From positions 1-64,000 of the forward strand of contig NZ_JAPCWC010000014.1 of NCBI RefSeq assembly GCF_026420865.1: 64,000 nucleotides of DNA, in the 5' to 3' direction. The notes under the pieces were generated by a model. It was given only the letters and a program-made list of their open reading frames with translations. It was not told where the DNA came from and did not search any database. The position numbers and the translations under genes were made by a program. Of this stretch, positions 35,460-45,285 are shown in pieces (position 1 is the stretch's first letter; each line of letters opens with the position of its first letter). This DNA is from Novosphingobium clariflavum (GTDB lineage Bacteria > Pseudomonadota > Alphaproteobacteria > Sphingomonadales > Sphingomonadaceae).

Positions 35460-35631
35460 GCTGGTTCACGTCGGGAGGGGATGATCCGTCCAGCTTTTCG
35501 ATGATCGTTGCCGCCAGTGCATCGGCAGCCCGCTCGCGCATCCGCTCGTCCGGCATCGTCAGGCCGACGCGCGCCCATCCGGGCGCCGCCAGCAGGATGG
35601 CGGACAATTCCTGTCGTTCGATTCGTTCCAT
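35443..35631 (-). CDS. DUF6771-like small protein
   Basis: 62 aa from the ATG at 35631; the longer open frame upstream lacks family sequence. MERIERQELSAILLAAPGW then MRERAADALAATIIEKL fits the DUF6771 family, small proteins of sphingomonad plasmids and islands, function unknown. Confidence 0.6.
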   Translation of the reverse strand: MERIERQELSAILLAAPGWARVGLTMPDERMRERAADALAATIIEKLDGSSPPDVNQLNLPL

Positions 35632-35710
35632 GGCAGCATGAGAACAAATAGCGAACTTAATGACAAGGGCATTGATGCCGACCGGCGGTATCGGAGTGTC
35701 AGGTCGCGTT

Positions 35711-35816
35711 ACGGCCTGCCTGCGGCAGGCCTTGAGAGGGAGAGGGAAGCCCTTGGCTTCATGATGGGCTTGGAGCCGGGAGAGAGTCTCGCGGCGGCCC
35801 GTCATGGAGAAGCCCC
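35711..35816 (+). promoter_or_regulatory. Shared leader motif, copy B (ahead of the parB-like gene)
   Basis: A hairpin (GCCTGC-CTGC-GGCAGGC), AGAGGGAGAG at 35735-35744, a stem, then AGAGAGTCTCGC and GGCCCGTCATGGAGA. Order and spacing equal copy A: the motif starts 82 bases before the ATG in both. Confidence 0.6.
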
Positions 35817-37958
35817 ATGGCCAAAGCGCCTCAGAAACTCGTCCTCAGCGGCTCGCGCGACATTCCGTTCGACCGCTTGCATCTGTCCCAGTCCAATGTC
35901 CGCCGGGTGAAGGCCGGCGTATCGATCGGCGAACTGGCGGAGGACATCGTCCGCCGCACGCTGCTCCAGAGCCTCAACGTGCGGCCCATCCTCGACGCGG
36001 AGGGCGAGGAGACCGGCCAGTTCGAGGTGCCGGCCGGTGGCCGGCGGTTCCGGGCGCTCGAGTTGCTGGTGAAGCAGAAGCGGCTCGCGAAGGACGCGCC
36101 CATTCCCTGCGTGGTCAAGGCAGCCAATGATGTCGTTTCCGCCGAAGAAGACAGCTATGCGGAAAACACCTTCCGCGAGCAGCTTCACCCTCTCGACCAG
36201 TTCCGCGCCATGCGGGCGATGGTGGACAAGGGCCAGGATATCGAATCGATCGCCGCACACTTCCTCGTGACGCCGGCCGTCGTGAACCAGCGGCTGAAGC
36301 TCGCCAAGGTCTCGCCCAAGCTGCACGAGGTCTATGCCGAGGACGGCATGACGCTGGAGCAGCTCATAGCCTTTTCTGTCTCCGATGACCATGAGCGCCA
36401 GGAGCAGGTCTGGGAACTGCTTGCTCACAGCTACAACCGGTCGGGTGCCTATATCCGGCAGAAGCTGACCGAGAACAGCGTGCGCGTCGCGGACAAGCGG
36501 GTGCGGTTCGTCGGGGTCGAGGCCTATGTCGAAGCCGGTGGCGGCGTGATGCGCGACCTGTTCGAGGATGACGATGGTGGCTGGCTGACCGATCCCTCGC
36601 TCCTCGACCGGCTGGTCACCGAAAAACTCCAGGTCGAAGGCGAGAAGATCGGCGCCGAGGGCTGGAAGTGGGTCGCGACCGCCGTCGACCTGCCCTGGGG
36701 TGTTACCAACGGCCTGCGCGAGATTGACGGCGTGCCAGTCCCGCGCACTCCCGAAGAGGAGGCGCGGCTCGCGGAGCTGGAGGCCGAGGCCGAGAAGATC
36801 GAAGCGGAATGGTCCGACGACCCGAATGTGCCGGATGAGGTGCATGAGCGCATTGCCGCCATCGACACCGAGATCGGCGCGCTGGTCGAACGACCGCTGA
36901 CCTTCGATCCGGAAGAGATGGCACGGGCCGGCGTGTTCGTATCGATCGAATCCGATGGATCGCTCTGCATCGAGCGTGGCTATGTCCGTCCTGAGGATGA
37001 GCCGGTCATCGAGAGCGAAGACGGAGAAGCCGATGCCGTTTGCGGCGTCGGCGGCGCCTCTGCCGGTGAGGAAGGCGATACGCTGGCTGGCACGGCCGAG
37101 ACCAATGTCGTGCCGATCGGCGCGGCATCTGGCGGGGATGACGAGGAGGAAGGTGAAATCCTCAAACCCCTTCCCGATCGCCTCGTCGCCGAACTGACCG
37201 CCTGGCGCACGCTCGCCCTTCAGGACGCGTTCGCGCAGAATCCGTCCACGGCCTTCGCGGCGGTGCTGCACGCATTCGCGCTCAGCACCTTCTACACCTA
37301 CAGTCGCGAATCCTGCCTGGAACTGTCGCTCAGCAAGGTGTCGTTCGGTTTTGCGCCTTCGGGCCTGCGCAGCAGCGCGCCCGCCAAGGCGATCGACGAG
37401 CGCCACAAACGCTGGGCAGACCGGCTGCCGGACAGCGACAAGGATCTGTGGGACGCGCTGCTCCAATTCGACGGGGCCGAGCAGGCCGCCCTGTTTGCGC
37501 ACTGCGCCTCGCAGGCGTTGAACGCGCAGCACGAAGTGGTTCCCAAATACGACAATGGCCGCATCTCGAAGCACAGCGTCGAGCGGCGCATCACGCATAG
37601 TCATGTCCTGGCGCGGGCTGTCGGCCTCGATCTGGTCGGCGCGGGCTGGCGTCCGACGGTAGAGGGCTATTTCCGCAGCGTCACCAAGCCGCGCATCCTT
37701 GCCGACGTCGCCGAGGCCAAGGGGCCGAAGTTCGCCGAGATGATCGACCATCTGAAGAAGGGCGACATGGCGAACGAGGCCGAACGGCTGCTGGAAGATT
37801 CGGGTTGGCTTCCCGAGCCGATGCGGACGCCCGAACTGCTCGATGCGCCTGCCGACGATCCGGCAGCGGAGACCGAAGCCGCCGAACTGCCTGCCTTTCT
37901 CGATGACGATGCGCAGCCGGTCGATGACGGCGGTGACGGCCTCGCCGCAGCGGCCTGA
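35817..37958 (+). CDS. Large ParB-like protein of mobile elements
   Basis: 713 aa. Residues about 15-130 form a ParB/Srx nuclease-like N-domain (PFDRLHLSQSNVRRV, VPAGGRRFRALELL, EDSYAENTFREQLHPLDQFR), then the helix-turn-helix middle (IAAHFLVTPAVVNQRLKLAKV). An acidic linker (about 400-450) leads to a C-terminal domain not found in chromosomal ParB. Such proteins occur on plasmids and ICEs beside the helicase and Toprim genes seen here; partition or transcription control is likely, but not shown. Confidence 0.88.
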   Translation: MAKAPQKLVLSGSRDIPFDRLHLSQSNVRRVKAGVSIGELAEDIVRRTLLQSLNVRPILDAEGEETGQFEVPAGGRRFRALELLVKQKRLAKDAPIPCVVKAANDVVSAEEDSYAENTFREQLHPLDQFRAMRAMVDKGQDIESIAAHFLVTPAVVNQRLKLAKVSPKLHEVYAEDGMTLEQLIAFSVSDDHERQEQVWELLAHSYNRSGAYIRQKLTENSVRVADKRVRFVGVEAYVEAGGGVMRDLFEDDDGGWLTDPSLLDRLVTEKLQVEGEKIGAEGWKWVATAVDLPWGVTNGLREIDGVPVPRTPEEEARLAELEAEAEKIEAEWSDDPNVPDEVHERIAAIDTEIGALVERPLTFDPEEMARAGVFVSIESDGSLCIERGYVRPEDEPVIESEDGEADAVCGVGGASAGEEGDTLAGTAETNVVPIGAASGGDDEEEGEILKPLPDRLVAELTAWRTLALQDAFAQNPSTAFAAVLHAFALSTFYTYSRESCLELSLSKVSFGFAPSGLRSSAPAKAIDERHKRWADRLPDSDKDLWDALLQFDGAEQAALFAHCASQALNAQHEVVPKYDNGRISKHSVERRITHSHVLARAVGLDLVGAGWRPTVEGYFRSVTKPRILADVAEAKGPKFAEMIDHLKKGDMANEAERLLEDSGWLPEPMRTPELLDAPADDPAAETEAAELPAFLDDDAQPVDDGGDGLAAAA

Positions 37959-38008
37959 CATCCGGGCGGGGCGGCTTCGGCCGTCTCGCCCATCCCATAC
38001 ATCAATCG

Positions 38009-38044
38009 AGCCCGGCGCATTTCGCGTCGGGCTTTCGCATTTTC
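38009..38044 (+). terminator. Terminator after the ParB-like gene
   Basis: AGCCCGGCG at 38009-38017 pairs with CGTCGGGCT at 38025-38033 (one G-T), loop of 7, followed by TTCGCATTTTC. Fits a rho-independent terminator ahead of the next gene cluster. Confidence 0.7.
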
Positions 38045-38056
38045 AGGAGATCCGCA

Positions 38057-38527
38057 ATGACGGACGCACCTCAGCCTCCGGCATTCGATGCCGATGATTT
38101 CACGGCACGCTACAACGCCTATGAGCAGCGCGCCGCCGCGCTGGTTCCCGCGAACAAAGCGAACCTCTTTTCCGCCCTCGGCGATGCAGGCATTACCTGC
38201 GTTACCGTGACTTTCGACGGCTATGGCGACAGCGGCCAGATCGAGAATATCGAAGCGAAGGCCGGCGAGGAGATCGCAGACCTTCCCGACACCCTGGTCG
38301 AGATTGCGCGAACCGAGTTCTACTCCGACGAGATACATCGGCGCACCCAGTCCCTGCCCGAAGCGATCGAGTCGATCTGCTACCTCATCCTCGAGGCCAA
38401 GCATGGCGGCTGGGAGAACAACGAAGGCGCCTATGGCGAACTCATCTTCGACATCTCCGCCGACAGCTTGGTGCTCGATTTCAACTACCGGATCGAGACA
38501 TCCGAAAATCACGCCTACGAGTTTTAA
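38057..38527 (+). CDS. DUF6878-like protein
   Basis: 156 aa, ATG at 38057 with AGGAGA. Acidic, with ITCVTVTFDGYGDSGQIENI and GGWENNEGAYGELIFDI, which I associate with DUF6878, a family of unknown function on alphaproteobacterial plasmids. No catalytic motif recognised. Precedes a DUF6915-like gene by 10 bases. Confidence 0.7.
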   Translation: MTDAPQPPAFDADDFTARYNAYEQRAAALVPANKANLFSALGDAGITCVTVTFDGYGDSGQIENIEAKAGEEIADLPDTLVEIARTEFYSDEIHRRTQSLPEAIESICYLILEAKHGGWENNEGAYGELIFDISADSLVLDFNYRIETSENHAYEF

Positions 38528-38537
38528 GGAGGAGGCG

Positions 38538-38903
38538 ATGGGACATTGTTATCACCATGCGCTTTCCTCGGTCCGAAAATGGGGCGGTGAGCCGGAAGAC
38601 TATCTGCCGCTCCACCAGTGGTTCGATGAATCCAAGGCGATCACTGCGGATTTCCGGCACCGCGCACTGCGCCATCATGCCGAGGGCATCTTCATGCTCG
38701 AGTGCTTCTTCGGCGCGACGATCACCGTCTCGACGGGGCGCGTAATTCCCGTTCGCCTTGTCGGGGAACAGCATGTTCGCGAGGATTTGGGGTTTATCCC
38801 GAGCTTCGCCGACTGGGTGCGTTGCATCCGGCCCGAACCCTGGATGGGCCGTGCGCAGCCGATCCACCGCGACGTCGATCCGTTCGAGGCCGTCGCTGCC
38901 TGA
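38538..38903 (+). CDS. DUF6915-like protein
   Basis: 121 aa, ATG at 38538 with a strong AAGGAGGAGG. Rich in His (LHQWFDESK, FRHRALRHHAEGIF) and ends with a segment fitting DUF6915. The His/Glu pattern (H44, HH near 48) could bind metal, but this is a guess. Function unknown; it appears beside DUF6878 in similar elements. Confidence 0.7.
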   Translation: MGHCYHHALSSVRKWGGEPEDYLPLHQWFDESKAITADFRHRALRHHAEGIFMLECFFGATITVSTGRVIPVRLVGEQHVREDLGFIPSFADWVRCIRPEPWMGRAQPIHRDVDPFEAVAA

Positions 38904-38986
38904 CAAACGGCGCTCGTGCATTGTCAATCAAACCACCGCCCTCGGCGCCCCATCGCCGGGGGCGAAACATATCAAGGAGCCAGACG

Positions 38987-39505
38987 ATGGCCGACTATTA
39001 CACTCCGACCGTGGTCGAACCATTTATTCCGCTCAGCGCCATGCTTCCGATCGAACGCCTGTTCCTCGCACAGGTGTTCGATGAGGAAATCGCTGACGAG
39101 ACTGCCTATTACTACAGCGAGGACGGTGCCAACGACCTTATCTTCATGCCCGCTGGCGACGTCCGGGCGGCCCTTGATGCGGCCAAGCCCGACACCAGCC
39201 GTCTTGCGCATAAGCTGCTCGACGAGCAGCCCGATGCGATTCTCGGCGAGGATGACATCGAACTCGACATGTGCGGCGATCTATGGGCCGACGTGTTGCA
39301 GGACATCGTGCGCCGATCGCCAAACCTCGATCATCTGACGGTGACCATGGCCTTCACCTGTTCGAAGATGCGGGTCGATGGCTTCGGCGGGCTCGCCATG
39401 CTGATCACTGCCGAGACCATCCGTTCGGAATCGACCAACACGCTGTTCGACCGCTTCTACAAGGAAGCTCAGGCCAACGGGGAGATCGGTCATGGCAATC
39501 CCTGA
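38987..39505 (+). CDS. Hypothetical element protein, 172 aa
   Basis: ATG at 38987 after AAGGAG. Strongly acidic (DEEIADETAYYYSEDGAND), no Cys pairs of note, no membrane span. I do not recognise the family. Overlaps the next gene by 14 bases. A GC hairpin (CGCCCTCGGCG...CGCCGGGGGCG, about 38938-38966) lies just ahead of its ribosome binding site. Confidence 0.6.
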   Translation: MADYYTPTVVEPFIPLSAMLPIERLFLAQVFDEEIADETAYYYSEDGANDLIFMPAGDVRAALDAAKPDTSRLAHKLLDEQPDAILGEDDIELDMCGDLWADVLQDIVRRSPNLDHLTVTMAFTCSKMRVDGFGGLAMLITAETIRSESTNTLFDRFYKEAQANGEIGHGNP

Positions 39506-39707
39506 TTACGCCCGCGCCAATTTCGAGACGCTGTTGAAGGCTGCCAAGGCGGGCGATCTGGCGCTGATGGAATGCACGGAGGTGGAAAGCGGCGAGACCC
39601 GCTACGTAATCTGCGCCGTTGGCCGCGATCAAGGCGACTATGTGATGACGCCGTTCGGTCATCTTGCCCCCGGCAACCCCTACGAAGCCTATACTCCACC
39701 CGCTTGA
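39492..39707 (+). CDS. DUF6117-like small protein
   Basis: 71 aa, ATG at 39492 with GGAGA upstream. IPDYARANFETLLKAAKAGD then GDYVMTPFGHLAPGNPYE match a small family (DUF6117, as I recall) on plasmids of this group. Function unknown. Confidence 0.7.
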   Translation: MAIPDYARANFETLLKAAKAGDLALMECTEVESGETRYVICAVGRDQGDYVMTPFGHLAPGNPYEAYTPPA

Positions 39708-39790
39708 GCGCGCCGTAGTGCTGTGAATCGTGCGGCAATCTGGCTGTCTGAGCGATCATTCGCGCCAGCGGCGTGAGAGGAAGAGTTCTG

Positions 39791-39877
39791 ACCGGTACGG
39801 GGGAACCCGGCCGGGCCTCAAGAGGGAGAGCATCCGGCGGGTTTCACCTGTTGCCGCTCTCCCGGAGACCTTCACTC
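39791..39877 (+). promoter_or_regulatory. Shared leader motif, copy C (ahead of the helicase gene)
   Basis: A GC hairpin around 39800-39815, AGAGGGAGAG at 39821-39830 and a CCGGAGACC near the start. A shorter version of copies A and B: the motif starts 57 bases before the ATG here. Confidence 0.5.
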
Positions 39878-42800
39878 ATGACCCATATCCTGTCCGACGC
39901 GGCGCTCCGCGCCGCGCCCCTTGCGGCCGCGTCCGGCTTCGGCGCGCAGGCCAGTGCCCTGCACACCGCCGCACGCAGCCTCCTGCCGGCGCTCGAGGCC
40001 GGGCGTGCCATCGATGCGGCGCAGCTCCGTTCGGCCATGACCGACGCCTTTGGCGCCAGTGATTCCGAAGGCGCCTGGGACTGGAAAAGCGCCTACGAAG
40101 CCTGCGAGGCCGCCGAAGTCCTGTTCCTGCGCCGTTATGGACAAGTGATTGTCGGCCGCGTGGCGCCAAGCGCGCTCGCACTGATCGAGCGCATCGCGGC
40201 TTTGATGCCCACGCACACCCGCCGCTCGGAAACCTCCCAGGCTCTGCAGCAATTCTCGACGCCGCCCGGACTTGCCTTTGTCGCCAGCGTGGCGGCTTCG
40301 ATCAGCCCCAGCGATCATGTGCTGGAGCCCTCCGCTGGCACTGGCATGCTCGCCGTCCATGCCCTGCTGGCGCGGGCGGGGCTCACGCTCAACGAACTCG
40401 GCGAGACCCGTGCGGACTTGCTACGGCTGCTGTTTCCGGACGTGCCAGTCTCGGGCCATGATGCGGCCTCGATCGACGATCGGCTGCCATCCGCCGTCCG
40501 CCCGAGCGTCGTACTGATGAACCCGCCCTTCTCGGTGGTGGCGCAGGTCGAACGCACCATGAAGGACGCGGCGCTGCGCCATATCGCCTCAGCGCTCGCG
40601 CGTCTGGAACCGGGCGGCCGCCTAGTCGCGATCACCGGGGCAAGCTGCGCGCCCGATGCTCCGGCCTGGCGCGACGCCTTCGCGCGGTTGCAGGAGACGG
40701 GCCGCGTCCTCTTCACCGCCGCGATCGGCGGCAAAGTCTATGCGAAGCATGGTACGACGATCGACACTCGGCTGACCGTCATCGACAAGCTGCCGGCCGA
40801 GGATCCAGGCCAGTTTCCCGAAAGCGCTGGCGTTGCACCCGACACCGTGACCCTGCTCGCCTGGATCCAGACCCAGGTTCCGCCGCGCTCACCCACCACG
40901 CCGTCTCCGGTCGCGGCCCTGCCGGTCACGGCATCGGCTTCGCCCGCGCGCGCCAAAGTGCGTGCTGCGCCGACCGTCTCAGCGCCGTCGGCGCCTGAGC
41001 CGGAAGCAATCGAACTGGCCTATGACATCGTCGACTGGACGCCGCCCGCGGAACGTCTGGGGGACAGCATATATGAACCCTATGCGCTGCAATCGATCGC
41101 GATCCCCCGCGCAGCTACGCATCCGACGCCGCTGGTCCAATCCGCTGCGATGGCTTCGGTCGCACCGCCCAAGCCCTCCTACCGGCCGCATTTGCCGCCG
41201 CAGCTCGTGACGCTCGGTATATTGTCCGACGCCCAGCTCGAATCCGTCATCTATGCGGGCGAAGCGCATGGTGGGCATCTGTCGGGCGCGTGGAAGGTCG
41301 ATGCGACCTTCGATGTCGTTACCGCCGCGCCTGAGGATGCCGAAGACGCTGTGAAATTCCGGCGCGGATGGTTCCTGGGCGATGGGACCGGCGCGGGCAA
41401 GGGCCGCCAGGTTGCGGGCATCATTCTCGACAATTGGCTCAAGGGGCGCCGCCGCGCGGTCTGGATTTCCGTATCGGACCGGCTGCTTGAGGATGCACAG
41501 CGCGACTGGTCGGCGCTCGGCCAGGAGCGGCTGTTGGTAACGCCGCTCTCGCGTTTCCGCCAAGGCACCGACATCCGGCTCGATGAGGGCGTGCTGTTCA
41601 CCACCTATGCGACGCTGCGCTCGCAGGAGCGCGGTGGCAAGAAATCACGCGTAGAGCAGATCGTCGAATGGCTGGGGCCGGACTTCGACGGCGTGATCGT
41701 GTTCGATGAAGCCCATGCCATGGCCAATGCCGCCGGTGGCAAGGGGGAGCGCGGCGATGTCGCGCCCTCGCAGCAGGGTCGTGCCGGCCTGCGTCTCCAG
41801 CACGCACTGCCCGATGCCCGCATCGTCTATGTCTCGGCGACCGGCGCGACCACGGTCCAGAACCTCGCCTATGCCCAGCGCCTGGGCCTGTGGGGCGGCG
41901 AGGATTTCCCGTTCGCGACTCGGGGCGAATCCGTCAGCGCGATCGAGAATGGCGGAGTCGCCGCCATGGAGGTCATGGCCCGCGATCTGAAGGCTCTCGG
42001 CCTCTACGCCGCCCGCTCGCTGTCCTTCGATGGCGTCGAATATGAGATGCTCGAACACAGGCTCACGAGCGAGCAGGTCCGTATCTATGACAGTTTCGCA
42101 TCGGCGTTCGAGGTGATTCACAACAATCTCGACGCCGCGCTTGAAGCCGCCGGCGTCACCAGTCCGAGCCATGGCACGCTGAACCGGCAGGCCAAAGCCG
42201 CCGCGAAATCCGCCTATCAGGGGATGCTCCAGCGCTTCTTCAACCATCTTATCACCAGCATGCAGACGCCCAGCGTCATCGGCGGCATCGAACGCGATCT
42301 GGAGGCTGGCCATGCGGCCGTGGTGCAGATCGTCTCGACCGGCGAGGCCTTGCAGGAGCGCCGCCTCGCCGAAATCCCGGCCGATGAATGGAATGACGTC
42401 TCGGTGGACATCACGCCGCGCGACGGCGTTCTGTCCTACCTCCAGCATAGCTTCCCGGTGCAGCTCTACGAGCCGTTCACCGACGGAGATGGCAATCTCT
42501 CTTCCCGGCCGGTTTATGACGAGGACGGCAACCCGGTCGTCAATCGCGAGGCCGTGCGTCGCCGCGACGCGATGATCGAACGGCTCGCGGCGCTCCCGCC
42601 CGTTCCCGGCGCGCTCGACCAGATTGTCCAGCATTTCGGGACGGACATGGTGGCCGAAGTGACCGGGCGTTCACGCCGCGTCGTTTCCCGGCGCCATGAC
42701 GATGGCTCGGTTCGCTTTGCGGTCGAGAACCGTCCCGCTTCGGCAGCGCTGCATGAGACCGACGCCTTCCAGAATGACGCCAAGCGCATCCTCGTCTTCT

Positions 42801-44227
42801 CGGAAGCTGGCGGCACAGGGCGCAGCTATCACGCCGATCTTGGCGCCGCGAACCAGCGCCGCCGCGTCCATTACCTGCTCGAAGCGGGCTGGAAAGCCGA
42901 TGCTGCAATCCAGGGGTTTGGCCGCACCAACCGCACCAATCAGAAGCAGCCACCGCTGTTCCGACCGGTCTCGACCGACGTGAAGGCGCAGAAACGCTTC
43001 ATCTCGACGATCGCCCGGCGTCTGGATTCTTTGGGCGCGATCACGCGCGGCCAGCGCCAGACCGGCGGTCAGAACATGTTCCGGCCCGAGGACAATCTCG
43101 AAAGCTGGTATGCCCGCGATGCACTGCGCCAGCTCTATATCCTTCTCGCGCGCGGCAAGGTCGAAGGCTGTTCGCTCGCCCGCTTCGAAGCGGCGACCGG
43201 CCTGTCGCTGCTTGATAGCGACGGCGGCCTCAAGGACGAGCTGCCGGGGATCAACACCTTCCTCAACCGCATGCTCGCGCTCACGGTCGCGATGCAAAAC
43301 CTGCTGTTCGAGGCGTTCGAGGGCCTGCTTGTCGCGCGGATCGAGCAGGCGCGGGCATCGGGTAGCTACGAAATCGGGCTGGAGACCCTGCAGGCCGAAA
43401 GCTTCCGCATTGTCGGCCGCACGCCGATCTACACCCATCCGGGCACGGGCGCACAGACGCAGCTTCTGACCATCAAGCGCAAGGATCGGTTGACGCCGCT
43501 ATCGCTGGAGGATGCGCTGGCCATGGCCGAAGGCAAGGGCGCGAAACTGCTGGTCAATAGCAGGACCGGCCGCGGCGCCGTCCAGCGCGGGGCGCGCAGC
43601 GTGACCGATGACGATGGCGCCGTCCATCCGCGCGTGCGCCTGGTCTGGCCGCTGACCGATAGCGTCATTCCGGCGGAAACGCTGCTGGCGAGCCAATGGG
43701 AAGAGGCCGACCGCGACAAGTTCAGTGCGGTATGGAAGGCGGAGCTTGCAGGACTACCGACGCACGAGACATCGACGCTGCACATGGTCTCCGGCCTGCT
43801 GCTGCCGATATGGAAGCGACTTCCCGACGAGTCGACGCGCGTTTATCGGCTCCAGAGCGATGATGGCGAGCGTGTCATCGGCCGCCGCGTGTCTCCGGCC
43901 TGGGCGGCCAGCGTCGCCAATGACGATGGTCCGGTACGGCTCTCCGGCGAGGAAGCGCTTTCGATGCTCATGTCCGGCGAAGCCGTGCTGCATCTGGCGC
44001 AGGACCAGAAGCTCCAGCGTGTCCGTGCCATGCACGACTGGCGGATCGAGCTCACCGGGTTCAATGATCTGGGTGTCGAGCGTCTCAAGGCCATGGGCTT
44101 GATCTCGGAGATCGTCTCGTGGAAACTCAGGCTCTACGTGCCGGCAGGGGCTGTCGGCGCCGACGTGCTGGACCGGCTGCTCGAACGATATCCGATCGAA
44201 CGGCTCTCCACGCGCAAGGCCGCCTGA
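39878..44227 (+). CDS. Methyltransferase-like/strawberry-notch helicase fusion
   Basis: 1449 aa from the ATG at 39878. N-terminal Rossmann methyltransferase-like domain with VLEPSAGTGML and NPPF near residue 214, typical of N6-adenine enzymes. A Pro/Ala linker (about 330-380) leads to an SF2 ATPase: Walker A DGTGAGKGRQ near 502, DEAH near 608 (VFDEAHAM), SATGATT, and a C-terminal helicase part (GFGRTNRTNQ). The helicase half belongs to the strawberry notch group. Common on large plasmids and ICEs; proposed to modify or guard element DNA, unproven. Confidence 0.9.
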   Translation: MTHILSDAALRAAPLAAASGFGAQASALHTAARSLLPALEAGRAIDAAQLRSAMTDAFGASDSEGAWDWKSAYEACEAAEVLFLRRYGQVIVGRVAPSALALIERIAALMPTHTRRSETSQALQQFSTPPGLAFVASVAASISPSDHVLEPSAGTGMLAVHALLARAGLTLNELGETRADLLRLLFPDVPVSGHDAASIDDRLPSAVRPSVVLMNPPFSVVAQVERTMKDAALRHIASALARLEPGGRLVAITGASCAPDAPAWRDAFARLQETGRVLFTAAIGGKVYAKHGTTIDTRLTVIDKLPAEDPGQFPESAGVAPDTVTLLAWIQTQVPPRSPTTPSPVAALPVTASASPARAKVRAAPTVSAPSAPEPEAIELAYDIVDWTPPAERLGDSIYEPYALQSIAIPRAATHPTPLVQSAAMASVAPPKPSYRPHLPPQLVTLGILSDAQLESVIYAGEAHGGHLSGAWKVDATFDVVTAAPEDAEDAVKFRRGWFLGDGTGAGKGRQVAGIILDNWLKGRRRAVWISVSDRLLEDAQRDWSALGQERLLVTPLSRFRQGTDIRLDEGVLFTTYATLRSQERGGKKSRVEQIVEWLGPDFDGVIVFDEAHAMANAAGGKGERGDVAPSQQGRAGLRLQHALPDARIVYVSATGATTVQNLAYAQRLGLWGGEDFPFATRGESVSAIENGGVAAMEVMARDLKALGLYAARSLSFDGVEYEMLEHRLTSEQVRIYDSFASAFEVIHNNLDAALEAAGVTSPSHGTLNRQAKAAAKSAYQGMLQRFFNHLITSMQTPSVIGGIERDLEAGHAAVVQIVSTGEALQERRLAEIPADEWNDVSVDITPRDGVLSYLQHSFPVQLYEPFTDGDGNLSSRPVYDEDGNPVVNREAVRRRDAMIERLAALPPVPGALDQIVQHFGTDMVAEVTGRSRRVVSRRHDDGSVRFAVENRPASAALHETDAFQNDAKRILVFSEAGGTGRSYHADLGAANQRRRVHYLLEAGWKADAAIQGFGRTNRTNQKQPPLFRPVSTDVKAQKRFISTIARRLDSLGAITRGQRQTGGQNMFRPEDNLESWYARDALRQLYILLARGKVEGCSLARFEAATGLSLLDSDGGLKDELPGINTFLNRMLALTVAMQNLLFEAFEGLLVARIEQARASGSYEIGLETLQAESFRIVGRTPIYTHPGTGAQTQLLTIKRKDRLTPLSLEDALAMAEGKGAKLLVNSRTGRGAVQRGARSVTDDDGAVHPRVRLVWPLTDSVIPAETLLASQWEEADRDKFSAVWKAELAGLPTHETSTLHMVSGLLLPIWKRLPDESTRVYRLQSDDGERVIGRRVSPAWAASVANDDGPVRLSGEEALSMLMSGEAVLHLAQDQKLQRVRAMHDWRIELTGFNDLGVERLKAMGLISEIVSWKLRLYVPAGAVGADVLDRLLERYPIERLSTRKAA

Positions 44228-44238
44228 GGAGCCCCACA

Positions 44239-45285
44239 ATGCAGAGCCCCGCAACCATTATTGCCGAACGTCTCGCAGAGAATGCGGAAGGCGTCTGTCG
44301 CCGCTACCTGTCCAACGGCCACCGGGAAGGCCGCTACTGGCTGGTCGGCGACGTTCACAACACGCCGGGGCGAAGCCTCTATGTCCGTCTGGCCGCATCC
44401 CCCGATGGGCGCGGCCAGGCTGGCAAATGGACCGATGCACAGAGCGGCGACCATGGCGATCTGCTCGACATCATCGCCATCGCGCGGAATTGCCGGACAA
44501 TGCGCGAGACGCTGGACGAAGCCCGGTATTTCCTGAGTCTGCCAATCCCGCCGCCGTCCGAGGACAGGCCGGTTCGACGCAACAAGGGGCCCACCGGCAC
44601 ACCGGAAGCAGCGCGGCGACTCTGGGCGGCATCGAAGCCGGTCGCGGGCACCTCGGTGGCGGCCTATCTCGCGTCCCGGCAGATCACCGATCTCACCGGC
44701 TGCGAGGCGCTGCGCTTTCACGGTAACTGCTGGTATCGCCCGTCGAAGGATGATGCACCCAATACGCGTCCGGCATGGCCGGCGATGATCTCGGCGGTCA
44801 CCGATCTCGACGGCAGCGTCACCGGAGTTCATCGGACCTGGCTGAAACCGGGAGGCTCGGACAAGGCTCCGGTCGCCTATCCGCGCCGCGCCATGGGCCA
44901 TCTGCTTGGACACGGCGTCCGGTTCGGGTCAAGTGGCCCCGTCATGATGGCGGGCGAAGGCATCGAGACCATGCTGTCGCTGCGACAGGTCATGCCCATG
45001 ATGCCCGCGATTGCGGGGCTCTCGGCCGCGCATCTCGCTGCCATTCTGTTCCCGGCCATGCTGCGCCGGCTCTATGTCGCACGCGATGACGATCCTGCTG
45101 GTGCGGGGGCGTTGAAGACGCTCACCGAGCGGGCGATCCCGGCGGGGATCGAGGTGGTGCCGCTCGAACCCAGGCTTGGGGATTTCAACGACGATCTTAC
45201 CACCTTCGGGCGGGAGCGGCTCATTGCGAGGCTGCGGGATCAACTCCGGACGGAGGATGCGGAGCGCTTCCTGATGCAGGGGTAA
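44239..45285 (+). CDS. Toprim domain protein (plasmid primase-like)
   Basis: 348 aa, ATG at 44239, 11 bases after the helicase. The N-terminal half fits the DUF7146 module that precedes Toprim in these proteins (GQAGKWTDAQSGDHGDLLDIIA). The Toprim part has MAGEGIETMLSLRQ and VARDDDPAG, giving the acidic residues for metal binding. Likely acts in element replication or priming. No zinc finger is seen. Confidence 0.87.
   Translation: MQSPATIIAERLAENAEGVCRRYLSNGHREGRYWLVGDVHNTPGRSLYVRLAASPDGRGQAGKWTDAQSGDHGDLLDIIAIARNCRTMRETLDEARYFLSLPIPPPSEDRPVRRNKGPTGTPEAARRLWAASKPVAGTSVAAYLASRQITDLTGCEALRFHGNCWYRPSKDDAPNTRPAWPAMISAVTDLDGSVTGVHRTWLKPGGSDKAPVAYPRRAMGHLLGHGVRFGSSGPVMMAGEGIETMLSLRQVMPMMPAIAGLSAAHLAAILFPAMLRRLYVARDDDPAGAGALKTLTERAIPAGIEVVPLEPRLGDFNDDLTTFGRERLIARLRDQLRTEDAERFLMQG

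Noticed and set aside
35802..37961. 719-residue minus-strand open frame
   Set aside because: Antisense of the ParB-like gene, no recognisable domain.
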